A stretch of 64,000 bases of DNA from Heloderma charlesbogerti (lineage: Eukaryota; Chordata; Lepidosauria; Squamata; Helodermatidae): contig JANEZZ010002762.1 of assembly GCA_026122225.1 (NCBI GenBank), positions 372,001 through 436,000 on the forward strand, read 5' to 3'. This document shows, one piece after another, positions 32,973-41,921 of this stretch. The translations under genes were made by a program, and so were the position numbers. The notes under the pieces are model-generated. The model had not been told where the DNA came from. It saw nothing but the letters and a program-made list of their open reading frames with translations, and did not search any database. Each line of letters starts with the position of its first letter. Position 1 is the first letter of the stretch.

Positions 32973-34043
32973 CTAAGTCATCTGAATCTCTGCCTGAGAG
33001 ATGGATCTAGATTTTCTCTTGCTGGATAAGGACAGGATGAAGTCCTCACCGAAAGCCCCCTCAAAGGCTGAGATCACAGACTGACGGAACTTCTTCTGCC
33101 CTACAAACACGTAGAGGATGGGGTTGATACAGCTGTTGAAGAAAGCCAGACTGGAAGCCAAAGGGATCCCTAAGTAGAGAGCCATTTTGAGCTGATGGCT
33201 TGCAGATGTTTTCGACATTTCCAGCAAGGAGAAGACATGGTATGGTAAATAGCAGAGGAAAAATGACGCCGTGACAGCAATGATGATTCTAAATGGTTTG
33301 GTAGACTTGGTTAGACGTCTCCTTTTCATCCTGAATGCCACAATGCTGTAACAGACCAGGATCATGGTGAAAGGAAAGAGGAAGCCAAATAGGAATCTGG
33401 TTACTATCATAGCTTTGTGCCTTGTCCTCCAAAGTCTTCGTGTCTCCTCGATATCATAATTATCAGAGAGAGCAAAGTTATTGTAGCAGCTGGTGATGTT
33501 CCTGGAGTTAGTTGCTGTGTCTCGGAAAATGAGATATGGAGAACTGATGACGAAGGCTGCGGCCCACGTTACCAGAGCAGTGCCATACGCCAGCTTTGTG
33601 GTCCGGTAGTTTCTGGACCACACAGGGTAGACCACTGAGACACACCGATCCATGCTGATGACCGTCAAGAGGAAGACACTAGCAAACATGTTTAGGAAGG
33701 CAATGGTACTGTTGAGCTTGCACAGAAGTTTCCCAAAGGGCCAGTGGAAGCCCAGGGCTGTGTAGGTGATGCTCAGGGGCAGGAAAAAAGTGAAGACAAA
33801 ATCGGCAACGGCAAGGTTGAGAAACCACACGACATTCACGGTCTTCTTCATCTTGAAGCCAGCAATCCAAATGACGAGGCCGTTCCCACTTACCCCTAGG
33901 AGACATGCAACACCGTAGACCACAATGGATAGGAGATGCATGCTCTTTTGAAGGCCCCGAAAGCTGTCTGTGTACGAAGAAGTAGCATTTTCATGCCCAA
34001 AGGTGAAATTGACCTGGAAAGGCGGTGAAGAGACATTCTCCAT
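32973..34043 (-). CDS. Chemerin receptor/formyl-peptide-receptor-type GPCR (CMKLR1-like)
   Basis: An intronless rhodopsin-family receptor of 356 residues with seven hydrophobic segments. Visible marks are three N-terminal N-glycosylation sites (NVS, NFT, NAT), TM1 GNGLVIWIAGF, TM2 LNLAVADF, the ECL1 Cys in LLCKLN paired with the Cys in ITSCYNN, MDRCVSV in place of DRY, TM6 FFLCYLPYH and TM7 NPILYVF. PVWSRNYRTTKLAY and SSPYLIFRDT closely resemble CMKLR1; FHWPFG and LNMFASVFLLTVIS resemble GPR1/CMKLR2. The C-tail is Ser-rich (SLSSKRKSRSISQ), suiting kinase/arrestin control. The start used is ATG at 34043; an in-frame TTG three codons upstream is not a credible start, and a TAA precedes it. Family members bind chemerin or related peptides; the ligand here is unknown. 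Confidence 0.9.
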   Translation of the reverse strand: MENVSSPPFQVNFTFGHENATSSYTDSFRGLQKSMHLLSIVVYGVACLLGVSGNGLVIWIAGFKMKKTVNVVWFLNLAVADFVFTFFLPLSITYTALGFHWPFGKLLCKLNSTIAFLNMFASVFLLTVISMDRCVSVVYPVWSRNYRTTKLAYGTALVTWAAAFVISSPYLIFRDTATNSRNITSCYNNFALSDNYDIEETRRLWRTRHKAMIVTRFLFGFLFPFTMILVCYSIVAFRMKRRRLTKSTKPFRIIIAVTASFFLCYLPYHVFSLLEMSKTSASHQLKMALYLGIPLASSLAFFNSCINPILYVFVGQKKFRQSVISAFEGAFGEDFILSLSSKRKSRSISQAEIQMT

Positions 34044-34059
34044 CCCCAGCAAAAGAATA

Positions 34060-34075
34060 CAGCTCCTGAAATCTT
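34060..34075 (-). other. Possible 3' splice site just upstream of the receptor start
   Basis: On the minus strand ATAAGATTTCAG precedes GAGCTG about 25 bases before the ATG. Family genes often have 5'-UTR introns here. The pyrimidine tract is weak. Confidence 0.3.
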
Positions 34076-34974
34076 ATAAACATCATCCAAATATTATAAT
34101 AAATACATTAAACTATTGAGAAAAAGCAGTTCAGGGAGAAAAATGTAAAGAAGACATTTCTAGGCAAGTTATCGAAACACAGTGAATGTTGGTCTGTCCA
34201 ACAGAAACTTATGTCTTTTGGCTAATAAAACAAAGGGATTAGTCAAATTGAGGCAACGATTGTCTTGGCAGGCCTGAAATGATGGCAAAATTATGTTTAT
34301 TCGAATGTAGTAAATTTCAATTTGAATAGTTGCTCCTAAATGTTTTGTTTCATTAATGAATTATTTTAAGCTGTCTGTTATATTTCTGTTTCTTGATAAT
34401 TTACATTTATATATTACTTTTACGTTGTTCTATTTTGGTACTTCTGATGCTCTTTATTACGACAAGTGGCTAAAGCAAATAAAATTGATTGATTACTACT
34501 ACTCTAGTTCAAGGAAGGTAATTTTGCCCCATATCTTTTCTCTAGTTGCTGACAAAAATACATCAAAATTCTACCAATTTCTTTTTTTTATTTTACCACT
34601 AGCTAAGGGAAGATAGGGGGAAAGACTTACCCTTCTTTTTTCCCTCTTCCAACAGATGATTTCCTGGGTCCACTTCTTGGAGCAATCAATGTCAGTGTCT
34701 AACACATTTTGTCTGGATGACTTCAAGAGAGTGTTCGTCCCAGGAGTGATTCACCTTGGGCTGAAGTTCTTTCCATATGTCTTGAGTTTAGGGGATTTTA
34801 GAGAATGTAATTTATTCCAGCGTCTTCTTCCTCAATGTGTTATTAATGGAATTTAACCCTTTGGCCAATTATTTAGGATGCTACGTCATTAGAACAGGTA
34901 GGTGTTAGCTTAGAGCGCTCACCCTTTTAAAAATTCCTGAGGCAGCAAAAACTGTTGTGGCACTTAAAAGACTA

Positions 34975-35160
34975 ATAGAGCAATCCTAGCCATGTTTATG
35001 AAGAAGTACGTCCCATAGAACTTGATGAGGCTTATTTCTTAATAAGTGTGTTTAGGATTGCAGCCTAACTATGTATACCTAAACATGTTTATTCAGAAAT
35101 AAGTCCCATCTTGATCAATGGGCCGTTCTCCCTCATAAGCATGTTTAGGAGTGCACTGTA
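34975..35160. repeat. Two short inverted MITE remnants, CAATCCTATGC family
   Basis: GAGCAATCCTAGCCATGTTT pairs with GTGTTTAGGATTGCAGCC (35048-35066). A second, partial copy (TTATTCAGAAATAAGTCCC) follows. Confidence 0.5.
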
Positions 35161-35465
35161 AATCTTGAATAAACCTGTTAGTATTTGTGTTGCCACAGAA
35201 TTCCATGTTCTTTTTTTCACCCTTTTTTTCCTGGCTTGGCTCCTGCGCCTTTAAACAGCAATCTGCCATACAAAAATGTGGTAAGTGAAGCTGTTCTTGG
35301 CATGGAGATTTGGTGATAAGACATAATTCACTACCCACATACATTCCCAATTTTATGCTTGTTTACCGAAGAAAGTATGCACAGAATTGCTACTTTAATT
35401 TGTGTGCCAATCCGCTTTTAAAAGCACAGGAACAAGGCAAGTGGGAAAAGGTGGCAACCTGTGAA

Positions 35466-35710
35466 AACAAAGAACATAAGAAGAGCTGTGCTGGATCAGA
35501 CCAAAGGCCAGTTAGTTCAGCATTCACAGATATCCCAAGGGAAAGCCCACAAGGGGGACTCAAGGGCAACAGCCTCCTGCTCCTGTTCCCCAGAACTGGC
35601 ATATAGAGGCATACTGCTTCTGATCCTGGCGATAATATATAGCATCAGGACTAGTAACCCTTGATAGCCTTATCCTCCATGAATTTGTCTAACCCTCTTG
35701 ATCTATAGAG
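35466..35710 (+). mobile_element. CR1-like LINE 3' fragment
   Basis: GAACATAAGAAGAGCTGTGC, TGGATCAGACCAAAGGCC, TTCCCCAGAACTGGCAT and CCTCCATGAATTTGTCTAAC appear in the usual order of this reptile repeat. Confidence 0.7.
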
Positions 35711-36154
35711 GGGGCGGGGAAAACCAAGGACTCCTGTGTACAGAGTCTTTCATCTCCAACTTGTTCAATTGGGTGTAGTCTGATTATACTCCTGCTACTT
35801 TACTTTCAAGATTGCCACATTTTTCCAGCTCTGGCTCCTCTGCCTTTAACAGCCGACTCACACACAGGAGCAAGTGAACTTTCCCTGATATGATGATGAG
35901 CAACGGGGAAAGTGTTACCAGATAAGTGCATGTAATAAAGGCTGCTGTTAAAAGCACCAGAGCTAGTGGAAAAATGTGGCAGCCCTACGCCCCTTTGATC
36001 AGTGGCCGCAGGGCTGGAGAGAGAGGCTATAACCCCCCCAAAACTCCAGATTATGCCTGAATCCAGATTTAAAATCGGCACCACCCAGAATTGTATCCCT
36101 CTAAATATTGCTAGCTGTACACTCCAGCTTAGGAAAGGAGCACACCGCTTCTAA

Positions 36155-36293
36155 AGGTGCAATCCTATGCATGTTTGCACAGAAATAAAGTCCTACAACT
36201 CACAGTATGTCCTGGCCAGCATGGCTGCCTAGGGCATGCTGGGCATTGTAGAGCTTTATTTCTGTCCAAACATGCATAAGATTGCATCCTAAA
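36155..36293. repeat. Inverted MITE, CAATCCTATGC family
   Basis: AGGTGCAATCCTATGCATG and TTTGCACAGAAATAAAGTCC return as GCTTTATTTCTGTCCAAAC and ATGCATAAGATTGCATCCT. Confidence 0.7.
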
Positions 36294-36689
36294 AGAATAA
36301 AGCAAGATATATTTGTTTTAAGCGTCTGATTGTCACACAACAGCTACATGCATGTTGCATGTTGTTTCCTACATGGAAGTTCCAAGGCTGTTGCAAGATC
36401 TGCCGGTGATACTCCCGGAGGAGGTTCTGGTCTTTTGTCTGTCACCTGTATTCAAGAATTTCAACGTTTTTATTTATTTCTCTGCTACATTTTTATTTCT
36501 CCAGGGGAAGTACTGTGTACAAACCAATGACGTTCTATTCCTGCTGGTGGTCTTAATTTGCTTTTGTTTTTCTGCAGCCCAACTTTTTACAATTTAATTT
36601 TTTCTTTTAACCATGTTGGGTTTTTTCTTTGATTTTTTATTGTTCACTTCTCGCATTTTAATTCTGTCATCAGACACTTTGAAGGCCTT

Positions 36690-36945
36690 TCTTTGGCTAG
36701 AAATTTATTTATTGCATTTATACCCCGCCTTTTTTCCCTCTTGCAAGGAACCCAAGGCGGCTTACATTCTCTTCCTCCTCTCCATTTTATCCTCACAACA
36801 ACAGCCCTGTGAGGTGGGTTGGGCTGAGAGTCTGTGACTGGCCCAAAGCCACCCAGGGAGCTTCCATGGCTGAGTGGGGACTAGAACCCGGATCTCCCAG
36901 CTCCTAGTCCAACACTCCTGCCGCTACACCACACTGGCCTATAAA
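36690..36945 (-). mobile_element. CORE/MIR-like tRNA-derived SINE, reverse
   Basis: The minus strand reads GGCCAGTGTGGTGTAGCGG, a GGGTTCTAGTCCCC B box, GGGCCAGTCACAGACTCTC, GTTGTTGTGAGGATAAAATG and a GGCGGGGTATAAATGC tail. Confidence 0.7.
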
Positions 36946-36954
36946 TCTACAGCG

Positions 36955-37092
36955 GCCTTCCCCAACCTGGGCCCCTCTAGGTGGGTTGGACTACAGCCCC
37001 CATTGTCCCCATCTGGAACGGGCCCTGCTGATTGGGGGTGATGGGAATTGTAGTCCAACTGATTTTTTTTCAGGGCGCCGGGTCGGGGAAGG
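36955..37092. repeat. Palindromic MITE, ACTACAACTCCCA family (copy f)
   Basis: CCTTCCCCAACCTGGGCCC and GGACTACAGCCCCCATTG return as GATGGGAATTGTAGTCC and GGGTCGGGGAAGG. It lies immediately upstream of the SHMT1 CpG island. Confidence 0.65.
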
Positions 37093-37264
37093 TTAATCCA
37101 AATAAATCAGCATTGCGTTGTGAAAAGCTGCTCTCTGTCGGAAGGGAAAGGCGCTCTGAGCAAGCCCAGGTACATCTCCCCCTTAGGTCATTGCTTTTGT
37201 TAAACAAAATTCTGCGCAGGAAAAACACGCACTCTGCACGCACCCAGAGGCACTGAGCCTGAGC

Positions 37265-37660
37265 TGCCAAAACTGTGACTCGAGATGCGCAACGCGGGCG
37301 GATCAAGCCTCCGCCCCCGCCGACTCCTCCCAGCCTGTGGGCCGAAGGCACTCGGCGGGATAAGGGCGCGCGCTCCCCGCGCCAGCCCGAGCGTCCTCGA
37401 CCAATGGCGTGTACGGCAGAAAGGGGAGGCCCGGCTCGTTTCCCCCCGATTGGCTGTGCCGCCTGGCGGTGGAATCCCCCGGAGCTCGCCCGCTGATTGG
37501 GTGCGGCGCGGGGCAGAAGGTGCTGAAAGTCCCGCGCCGCGAGCGGCTCGCCTGCGAGGACTGGAGCCCCGCGCGGGAGGGAAGCGCCTCCTCTTCAGGG
37601 ACTCCGGCGCGTGGAGGGATCCAGTGAGTATGGGGCAGTGGGGGGGCTGCTTCCTCCCCC
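37265..37660 (+). promoter_or_regulatory. SHMT1: SHMT1 CpG-island promoter with three CCAAT boxes
   Basis: A GC-rich, CpG-dense, TATA-less stretch ends in the SHMT1 exon 1 donor. One direct CCAAT box (37401-37405) and two inverted ATTGG boxes (37449-37453, 37496-37500) are spaced about 47 bases apart, a pattern expected for NF-Y. An E2F-like TCCCGCGCC lies at about 37530. Confidence 0.7.
37540..37623 (+). other. SHMT1: SHMT1 non-coding exon 1 (right end defined)
   Basis: GGAGGGATCCA is followed by GTGAGTATGG, a strong donor at 37624. The transcription start is not defined; the left limit given is approximate. Exon 2 has an acceptor 23 bases before the start codon, so a 5' UTR exon is required. 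Confidence 0.6.
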
Positions 37661-38347
37661 TCTGCGAGATCGCGGGCCCTTATGGGCCCACTTATGCCTG
37701 CCCACTTATTTCCCCCCACTGTGCCTTCAGCAGCAGTACTACAGGCAGAAACCCAACCGGTGAAACCTGCTGCCTCCCATCCCCCGGGGGAAGCGACACC
37801 TGTTGCATTTGCAGCCTGGCGCAGAGCTCTTAAAGGACAAGCGACGTATGTCGTATTTAGGTCCAGGAGTTGCTGCTCTGGCAGGAGGTTGATCTGAGGG
37901 GGATTAGCCTGCTGGAGGTAGAGGAGAACAGGATGAACTTCCTCTTTGCAGCTGACTCTTCTTGCAGTTGGATCTTGCTGGGTCTAGCAAGGGAACGGTG
38001 ACGTTTAGATCTTGGACTCGGTAACATTTTTCTAGAATAGCCTGTCTTTCTCCTAGCTCAGTCCTAGACATGTCTACTTAAAATTAATACATATCTACTT
38101 AAAATCGCTCCCAGGTAAGTGGTTATGGGATTGCCACTTCAATTGCCTACCTCACAGGGTTGTTGTGAGGATAAGTGGGTTGGGGGGAATACTATTTATA
38201 GCTACCCTGAACCCCTAGGAGTAAGGGTGGGAAATAAAGCTAATGAATAATAATGACAATGACTAATATCAAATCAGCATAAAAATGCATCAAATTAATA
38301 TCAAAGATCCTTCAAATTGATATCCAGTATCCATCAAAAGGCCCATG

Positions 38348-38438
38348 CAGTGTAATTCTAAGCATGTTTACTCAGAGGTAAGTTGCACTGAGTTCAATGG
38401 CGCTTACTCATACAGAAGGCCATATATAGGATTGCAGT
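38348..38438. repeat. Inverted MITE, CAATCCTATGC family
   Basis: GTGTAATTCTAAGCATGTTT and ACTCAGAGGTAAGTTGC on the left face TATATAGGATTGCAGTC on the right. Confidence 0.5.
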
Positions 38439-38549
38439 CTTCTTGGGATACTCCAACCAGCCCCTTTCCAGGATCAATGATCCTAAGTATGTTACTCAAA
38501 TAATGAGGAGGGGTAGTCAAGCTGCTGTATACTCCCTTTAAACCAGGGC

Positions 38550-38850
38550 TGCAAAATGTAATTAGAGAGATCAATTTACCACAAAAAAACCCTAAAAGGA
38601 TGCCCTTAACATTAAAAAAAAAACACCATTATCGTTACAAGTACTTCTAAAAACTGCAGATGGCTGCCACCATCTTCTAAGGATGCTTGCTAAGAAATAC
38701 ATGTGCATCAGCTAAAAAACAAAAGGAGAGTATAGTTCTTGCTTCCAAAATATTATTTTTACCCATATGCAAATGTAATCAGTAGATTAATCAACTAAAA
38801 CGTATGCAACTGATCGATTAAGATGACTTTAATCGGGTGACATTCCTACT
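38550..38850 (-). repeat. Dispersed repeat shared with 43770-44065
   Basis: The reverse complement contains TTTTAGTTGATTAATC and ATTTGCATATGGG. These match TTTTAGTCAATTAACC and ATTTGCATATGAG in the copy at 43770. It is probably a DNA-transposon remnant. Confidence 0.45.
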
Positions 38851-39136
38851 GCACTAGTTGTACAGTCCAGCCTTGGTTAGCGGGGGTGGACAGCTCCCAA
38901 AAGAATAAAGCAGGAATATATATTTAAATTGTGATTGTCACAAGAGACCATTACATGTGTGTTGCTTCCTACATGAAAGTGCTTTTGGTGTGAGAAATGT
39001 TCTTGAAGTGGCTTCAAAGTCCTGCCTGCACCAGCGGCTTTTCATGAGGTCTGATGCTCCTGAGAAAAGGTGTGGTTTGTTTACCTCTCACGTGTACTTA
39101 TATACAGGAAGGATATTCTCAAACAGCACTCTCTAG

Positions 39137-39268
39137 AGCAGCCGTCCCCTGCCTGGCACCCTCCAGAAGTGCTGGACTACAACTCCCATCATCCTCAGCC
39201 AATATGGGGATAGTGGGAGGTGTTACCCAACACATCTGGAGGGCACCAGGTTGGGGAAGGGTGGTTCG
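39137..39268. repeat. Palindromic MITE, ACTACAACTCCCA family (copy g)
   Basis: GGACTACAACTCCCATCATC near 39173 is part of the left arm. ACACATCTGGAGGGCACC and AGGTTGGGGAAGGGTGG form the right arm. Confidence 0.7.
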
Positions 39269-39285
39269 ACGCCACAGTTTAGCAC

Positions 39286-39605
39286 TGAATCAGCCTTGGT
39301 TGCCCTGACAGATTACCTTTGTCAGGAGAGAGATGGGGGAATGAGACCCCGTTGATTCTCCTTGATCTTTCAGTGGCTTTCGATACCATCGAGTGCGATA
39401 CCTTGCTGAACCAGCTGGTTGGGTTGAGGTCAGGGGCCATGGTGATGCAGTGGCTCCGCTCTTCCCTGCAGGGCTGGCTCAGAAAGAAGCGCTGGGGATT
39501 TCTGCTCGACCCCATGGCATTTGAGCTGTGGGATCCCACAAGGTTCCATCTCATCCCCCACAGCTTCTAACATCTACGTGATGCCACTGCGGGAGGTGAT
39601 CCAGA
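39286..39605 (+). pseudogene. LINE reverse-transcriptase relic (L2/CR1-type)
   Basis: Translation of 39319-39570 gives ILLDLSVAFDTIECDTLLNQ, a non-LTR reverse-transcriptase block, then WLRSSLQGWL. Further on, after loss of the usual GVPQGS frame, comes an in-frame relic of NIYVMPLREVIQ. It is a short, decayed fragment. Confidence 0.65.
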
Positions 39606-39632
39606 GAAAGTAGGATAAGCCAGCTTTTAATA

Positions 39633-39970
39633 CAGGGGTGTTGAACCTCTTTCAGCTGAGGGCTGAATGTAGTTTTGGAGAAACTCTTGGGGCTTCATTC
39701 CAGTGGTGGGTGTGGCCAAAGGCAAAAGGGGCCAGGCCAAAGGCAAAGGAGGCGTAGCCAAAATTACCAAAAATACCAGCATATTTTTAGTTTAAAGCTT
39801 TCACTGCTAGTTACTAAGCCTTTTAGACTGGGAGGAAGTATGCATAACTTAGAAAACCACCAAACAATTGACAGTGGGGCGGGGGGGGGCATCTGTGGAA
39901 GACAGGAGTGCCAGATTGTTAACCCGTGTGAGCTGGATTTGGCCCACAGGCCTGAGGTTCCACGCCCCTG
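39633..39970 (+). mobile_element. hAT-like non-autonomous DNA transposon with target-site duplication
   Basis: The termini are CAGGGGTGTTGAACCTC and GAGGTTCCACGCCCCTG, near-perfect inverted repeats. Flanks are TTTTAATA (39625-39632) and TTTTTATA (39971-39978), an 8-bp duplication with one mismatch. Both points indicate the hAT superfamily. Confidence 0.75.
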
Positions 39971-40498
39971 TTTTTATACTTCCTGGGGAGGGTGTGGATG
40001 TAGTGGATCACTTTCCGCTTTGGCTCCTCTGACGCTCACAACATTCTTGACGTTAGACAATATTTCAAAATGGACTTTAGCTGTTTGTCGATTGCAAACG
40101 ACATGCAGTTGCCCAATTAGTTCCACAGGGCCTTTTGCTATCCTTGGGGAATTAATGATTAACTGGGGCGGGGGGGGTCCTTCCCCCTCCCCCCCCCCAT
40201 AAGACAGCCTTGGCTTTGTTTGTGCCTGTGAGACTGCAATTCCGACAGCTGCCATGATTGGAAACCGAGGTCAGCAGATGTGGGATGTCTCAAGTAGCCT
40301 CGGACAGGCTGGTCTGTCAGTCTCGCTGCCAGCGTGGTGACTGGCCAGCTTCAGAGTTTCCGGGGCCGGGAACAGCATGCCGCTGAATACCAGGCGCTGC
40401 AGAGTTACAGCCTTTTGGCTGTTGCACTCATGTCCACAAGATGCTAGAACAGAAGGAGCTTTGGTCTGATCGTGCAGGACTCAACGTCCCCCTTAGCT

Positions 40499-40793
40499 CA
40501 GGGGTGTCGAATCTTCCGCCCGTGGGCCAAAACTGGCCCGCTTGGAGTCCTAATTACTGGCCTACCTCAGGTCCCCAGATAGCCACGCCCCCAACCACGG
40601 ACTTTAGTGATTTCCTGGCTCTCTCCATTCTAAAAGGTTGACATGGCTCTCCTAAGGCTTAGTGACTAACAGTAAGAGCTTTAGGCTAAAAGCAGCTGGT
40701 ATTTGCGGCCCTGCGCACCACTGGACTGCGGCCCCTGAAAGCTTGCCCAAACTTGTATCCGGCTCTTGGGCTGAAGGAGGTTTAGCACCCCTG
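40499..40793 (-). mobile_element. hAT-like non-autonomous DNA transposon
   Basis: It begins CAGGGGTGTCGAATCTTC and ends GGTTTAGCACCCCTG. The flanks CCTTAGCT and CCTTTGCC match at 6 of 8 positions. Confidence 0.6.
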
Positions 40794-40854
40794 CCTTTGC
40801 CATTACTGCTCAATGAATCCTCCATGTTCAGAGGCAGTATACTGCTGGATTTAT

Positions 40855-41282
40855 TTCTTCATTTAAAACATTTGTGTCCCACCCTCTGTCATTAAGGCGT
40901 ACAGATAAAATCAATTTAAACAGTATAAAACAATAAATAATTTCAACAGCTAAAAACATATTAAACCATTAAACAAGCTAATACCAATTACATTTTAAAA
41001 CAATAAAACAGTGTGCTACTCTAGGGAATTCAATTAGCCCTCAAAGGCTTTGGAAAAAAGCCATGTTTTTACTTGGCACCGAAATGAAACCAGTGTCTCC
41101 GTCAATTGGGCCTCCAAGGGGAGGGCATTCTTCAACCGGGGTGCCACAGCAGAGAAGGCCTTCTCCCACATCCCACCATAGTGTATGTCTTGCACTGGCG
41201 GGATGCAGAGGAGGGCCCCTCCAACAGATCTCAGTCTTTGGGCAGGCATATATAGGGAGAGGCGCTCCCTCAAATATTGAGG
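40855..41282 (-). mobile_element. Non-LTR retrotransposon 3' region
   Basis: TTTGTGTCCCACCCTC is followed by an A-rich segment with several TTAAAACAATAAAAC-type runs. GTGCCACAGCAGAGAAGGCC then gives the same order as at 28243-28790. Confidence 0.5.
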
Positions 41283-41450
41283 TCAGCTGAATATCAGTTG
41301 TTGGAGGGGAAACCATGGGGGAGGATTGCTGGCTTCCTGACCCGCTCACAGGCTTCCTATTGGGGCATCTGGTGGGCCACTGTGAGAAATTGGATGCTGG
41401 ACTCAATGGACCTTGGGTCTCATCCAGCAGGGCTTTGTGCACGGGGGTGT
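41283..41450 (-). mobile_element. CR1-like LINE 3' fragment
   Basis: GGTGGGCCACTGTGAGAA, TGGATGCTGGACTCAATGG and CATCCAGCAGGGC match, in reverse, the fragment at 45730. Confidence 0.55.
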
Positions 41451-41819
41451 CTGAATATATGTGGGGCTGCCTTTGAAAACAGTTCAGAAACTGCAGCTGG
41501 TCCAAAAGAGGGCAGCAAACAGGAACTGGCCAACGTGATCATAATATACCAGTACTTTTCCATCTGCCTTAGGCTCCTTGGAGAAAAGGTGGGCTATAAA
41601 TGTAATAAATAAAATAATTAAATTTAATCGGTTGAGGCGCTCCTTTCTGAGGGGTGTCACTCGATGCTAAACTCATTCTGGGTTGCAAAAAGGCTTGGGA
41701 GAAACCATCCCCCCCCCCCATTTGATAGCATACATCTTCATTTTTAAGGCCTTGGAATTCTTCTACAATTCTTCTCTTGCATACCTTTCCTTCCAGCCTC
41801 CCTATAAGCTCAGACTGCC

Positions 41820-41921
41820 ATGGCCAGCCACGTCAGTGCCGGCGGAGACCACATAACTAAGGCTCTCTGGGCCTCTCATAATAAGATGGTGATGGAGCCG
41901 CTGGACACCAATGACCCAGAG
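41820..41921 (+). CDS. SHMT1: SHMT1 exon 2 (first coding exon), residues 1-34
   Basis: It encodes [17 protein letters not shown] onward to TNDPE. The acceptor CCTTCCAG ends at 41796, the start is in a GCCATGG context, and the donor is GTAAGA. This divergent N-terminal arm is typical of SHMT1. Confidence 0.93.

Larger units (their letters stand above)
34044..37264. other. Intergenic region between the CMKLR1-like gene and the SHMT1 promoter
   Basis: About 34100-34900 is A/T-rich with nothing recognisable. It is followed by short inverted MITEs (34975, 36155), a CR1-like fragment (35466), a CORE/MIR-like SINE (36690) and a palindromic MITE (36955). No gene was seen. Confidence 0.65.
37624..41796 (+). 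other. SHMT1 intron 1
   Basis: It contains an inverted MITE (38348), a MITE shared with 43770 (38550-38850), a palindromic MITE (39137), a LINE reverse-transcriptase relic (39286), two hAT-like elements (39633, 40499), a non-LTR tail (40855) and a CR1-like fragment (41283). Nothing else is recognised. Confidence 0.75.

Noticed and set aside
34043..34052. Receptor start three codons upstream (giving MLG before MEN)
   Set aside because: The codon there is TTG, not ATG. The first ATG is at 34043, and an in-frame stop lies upstream.
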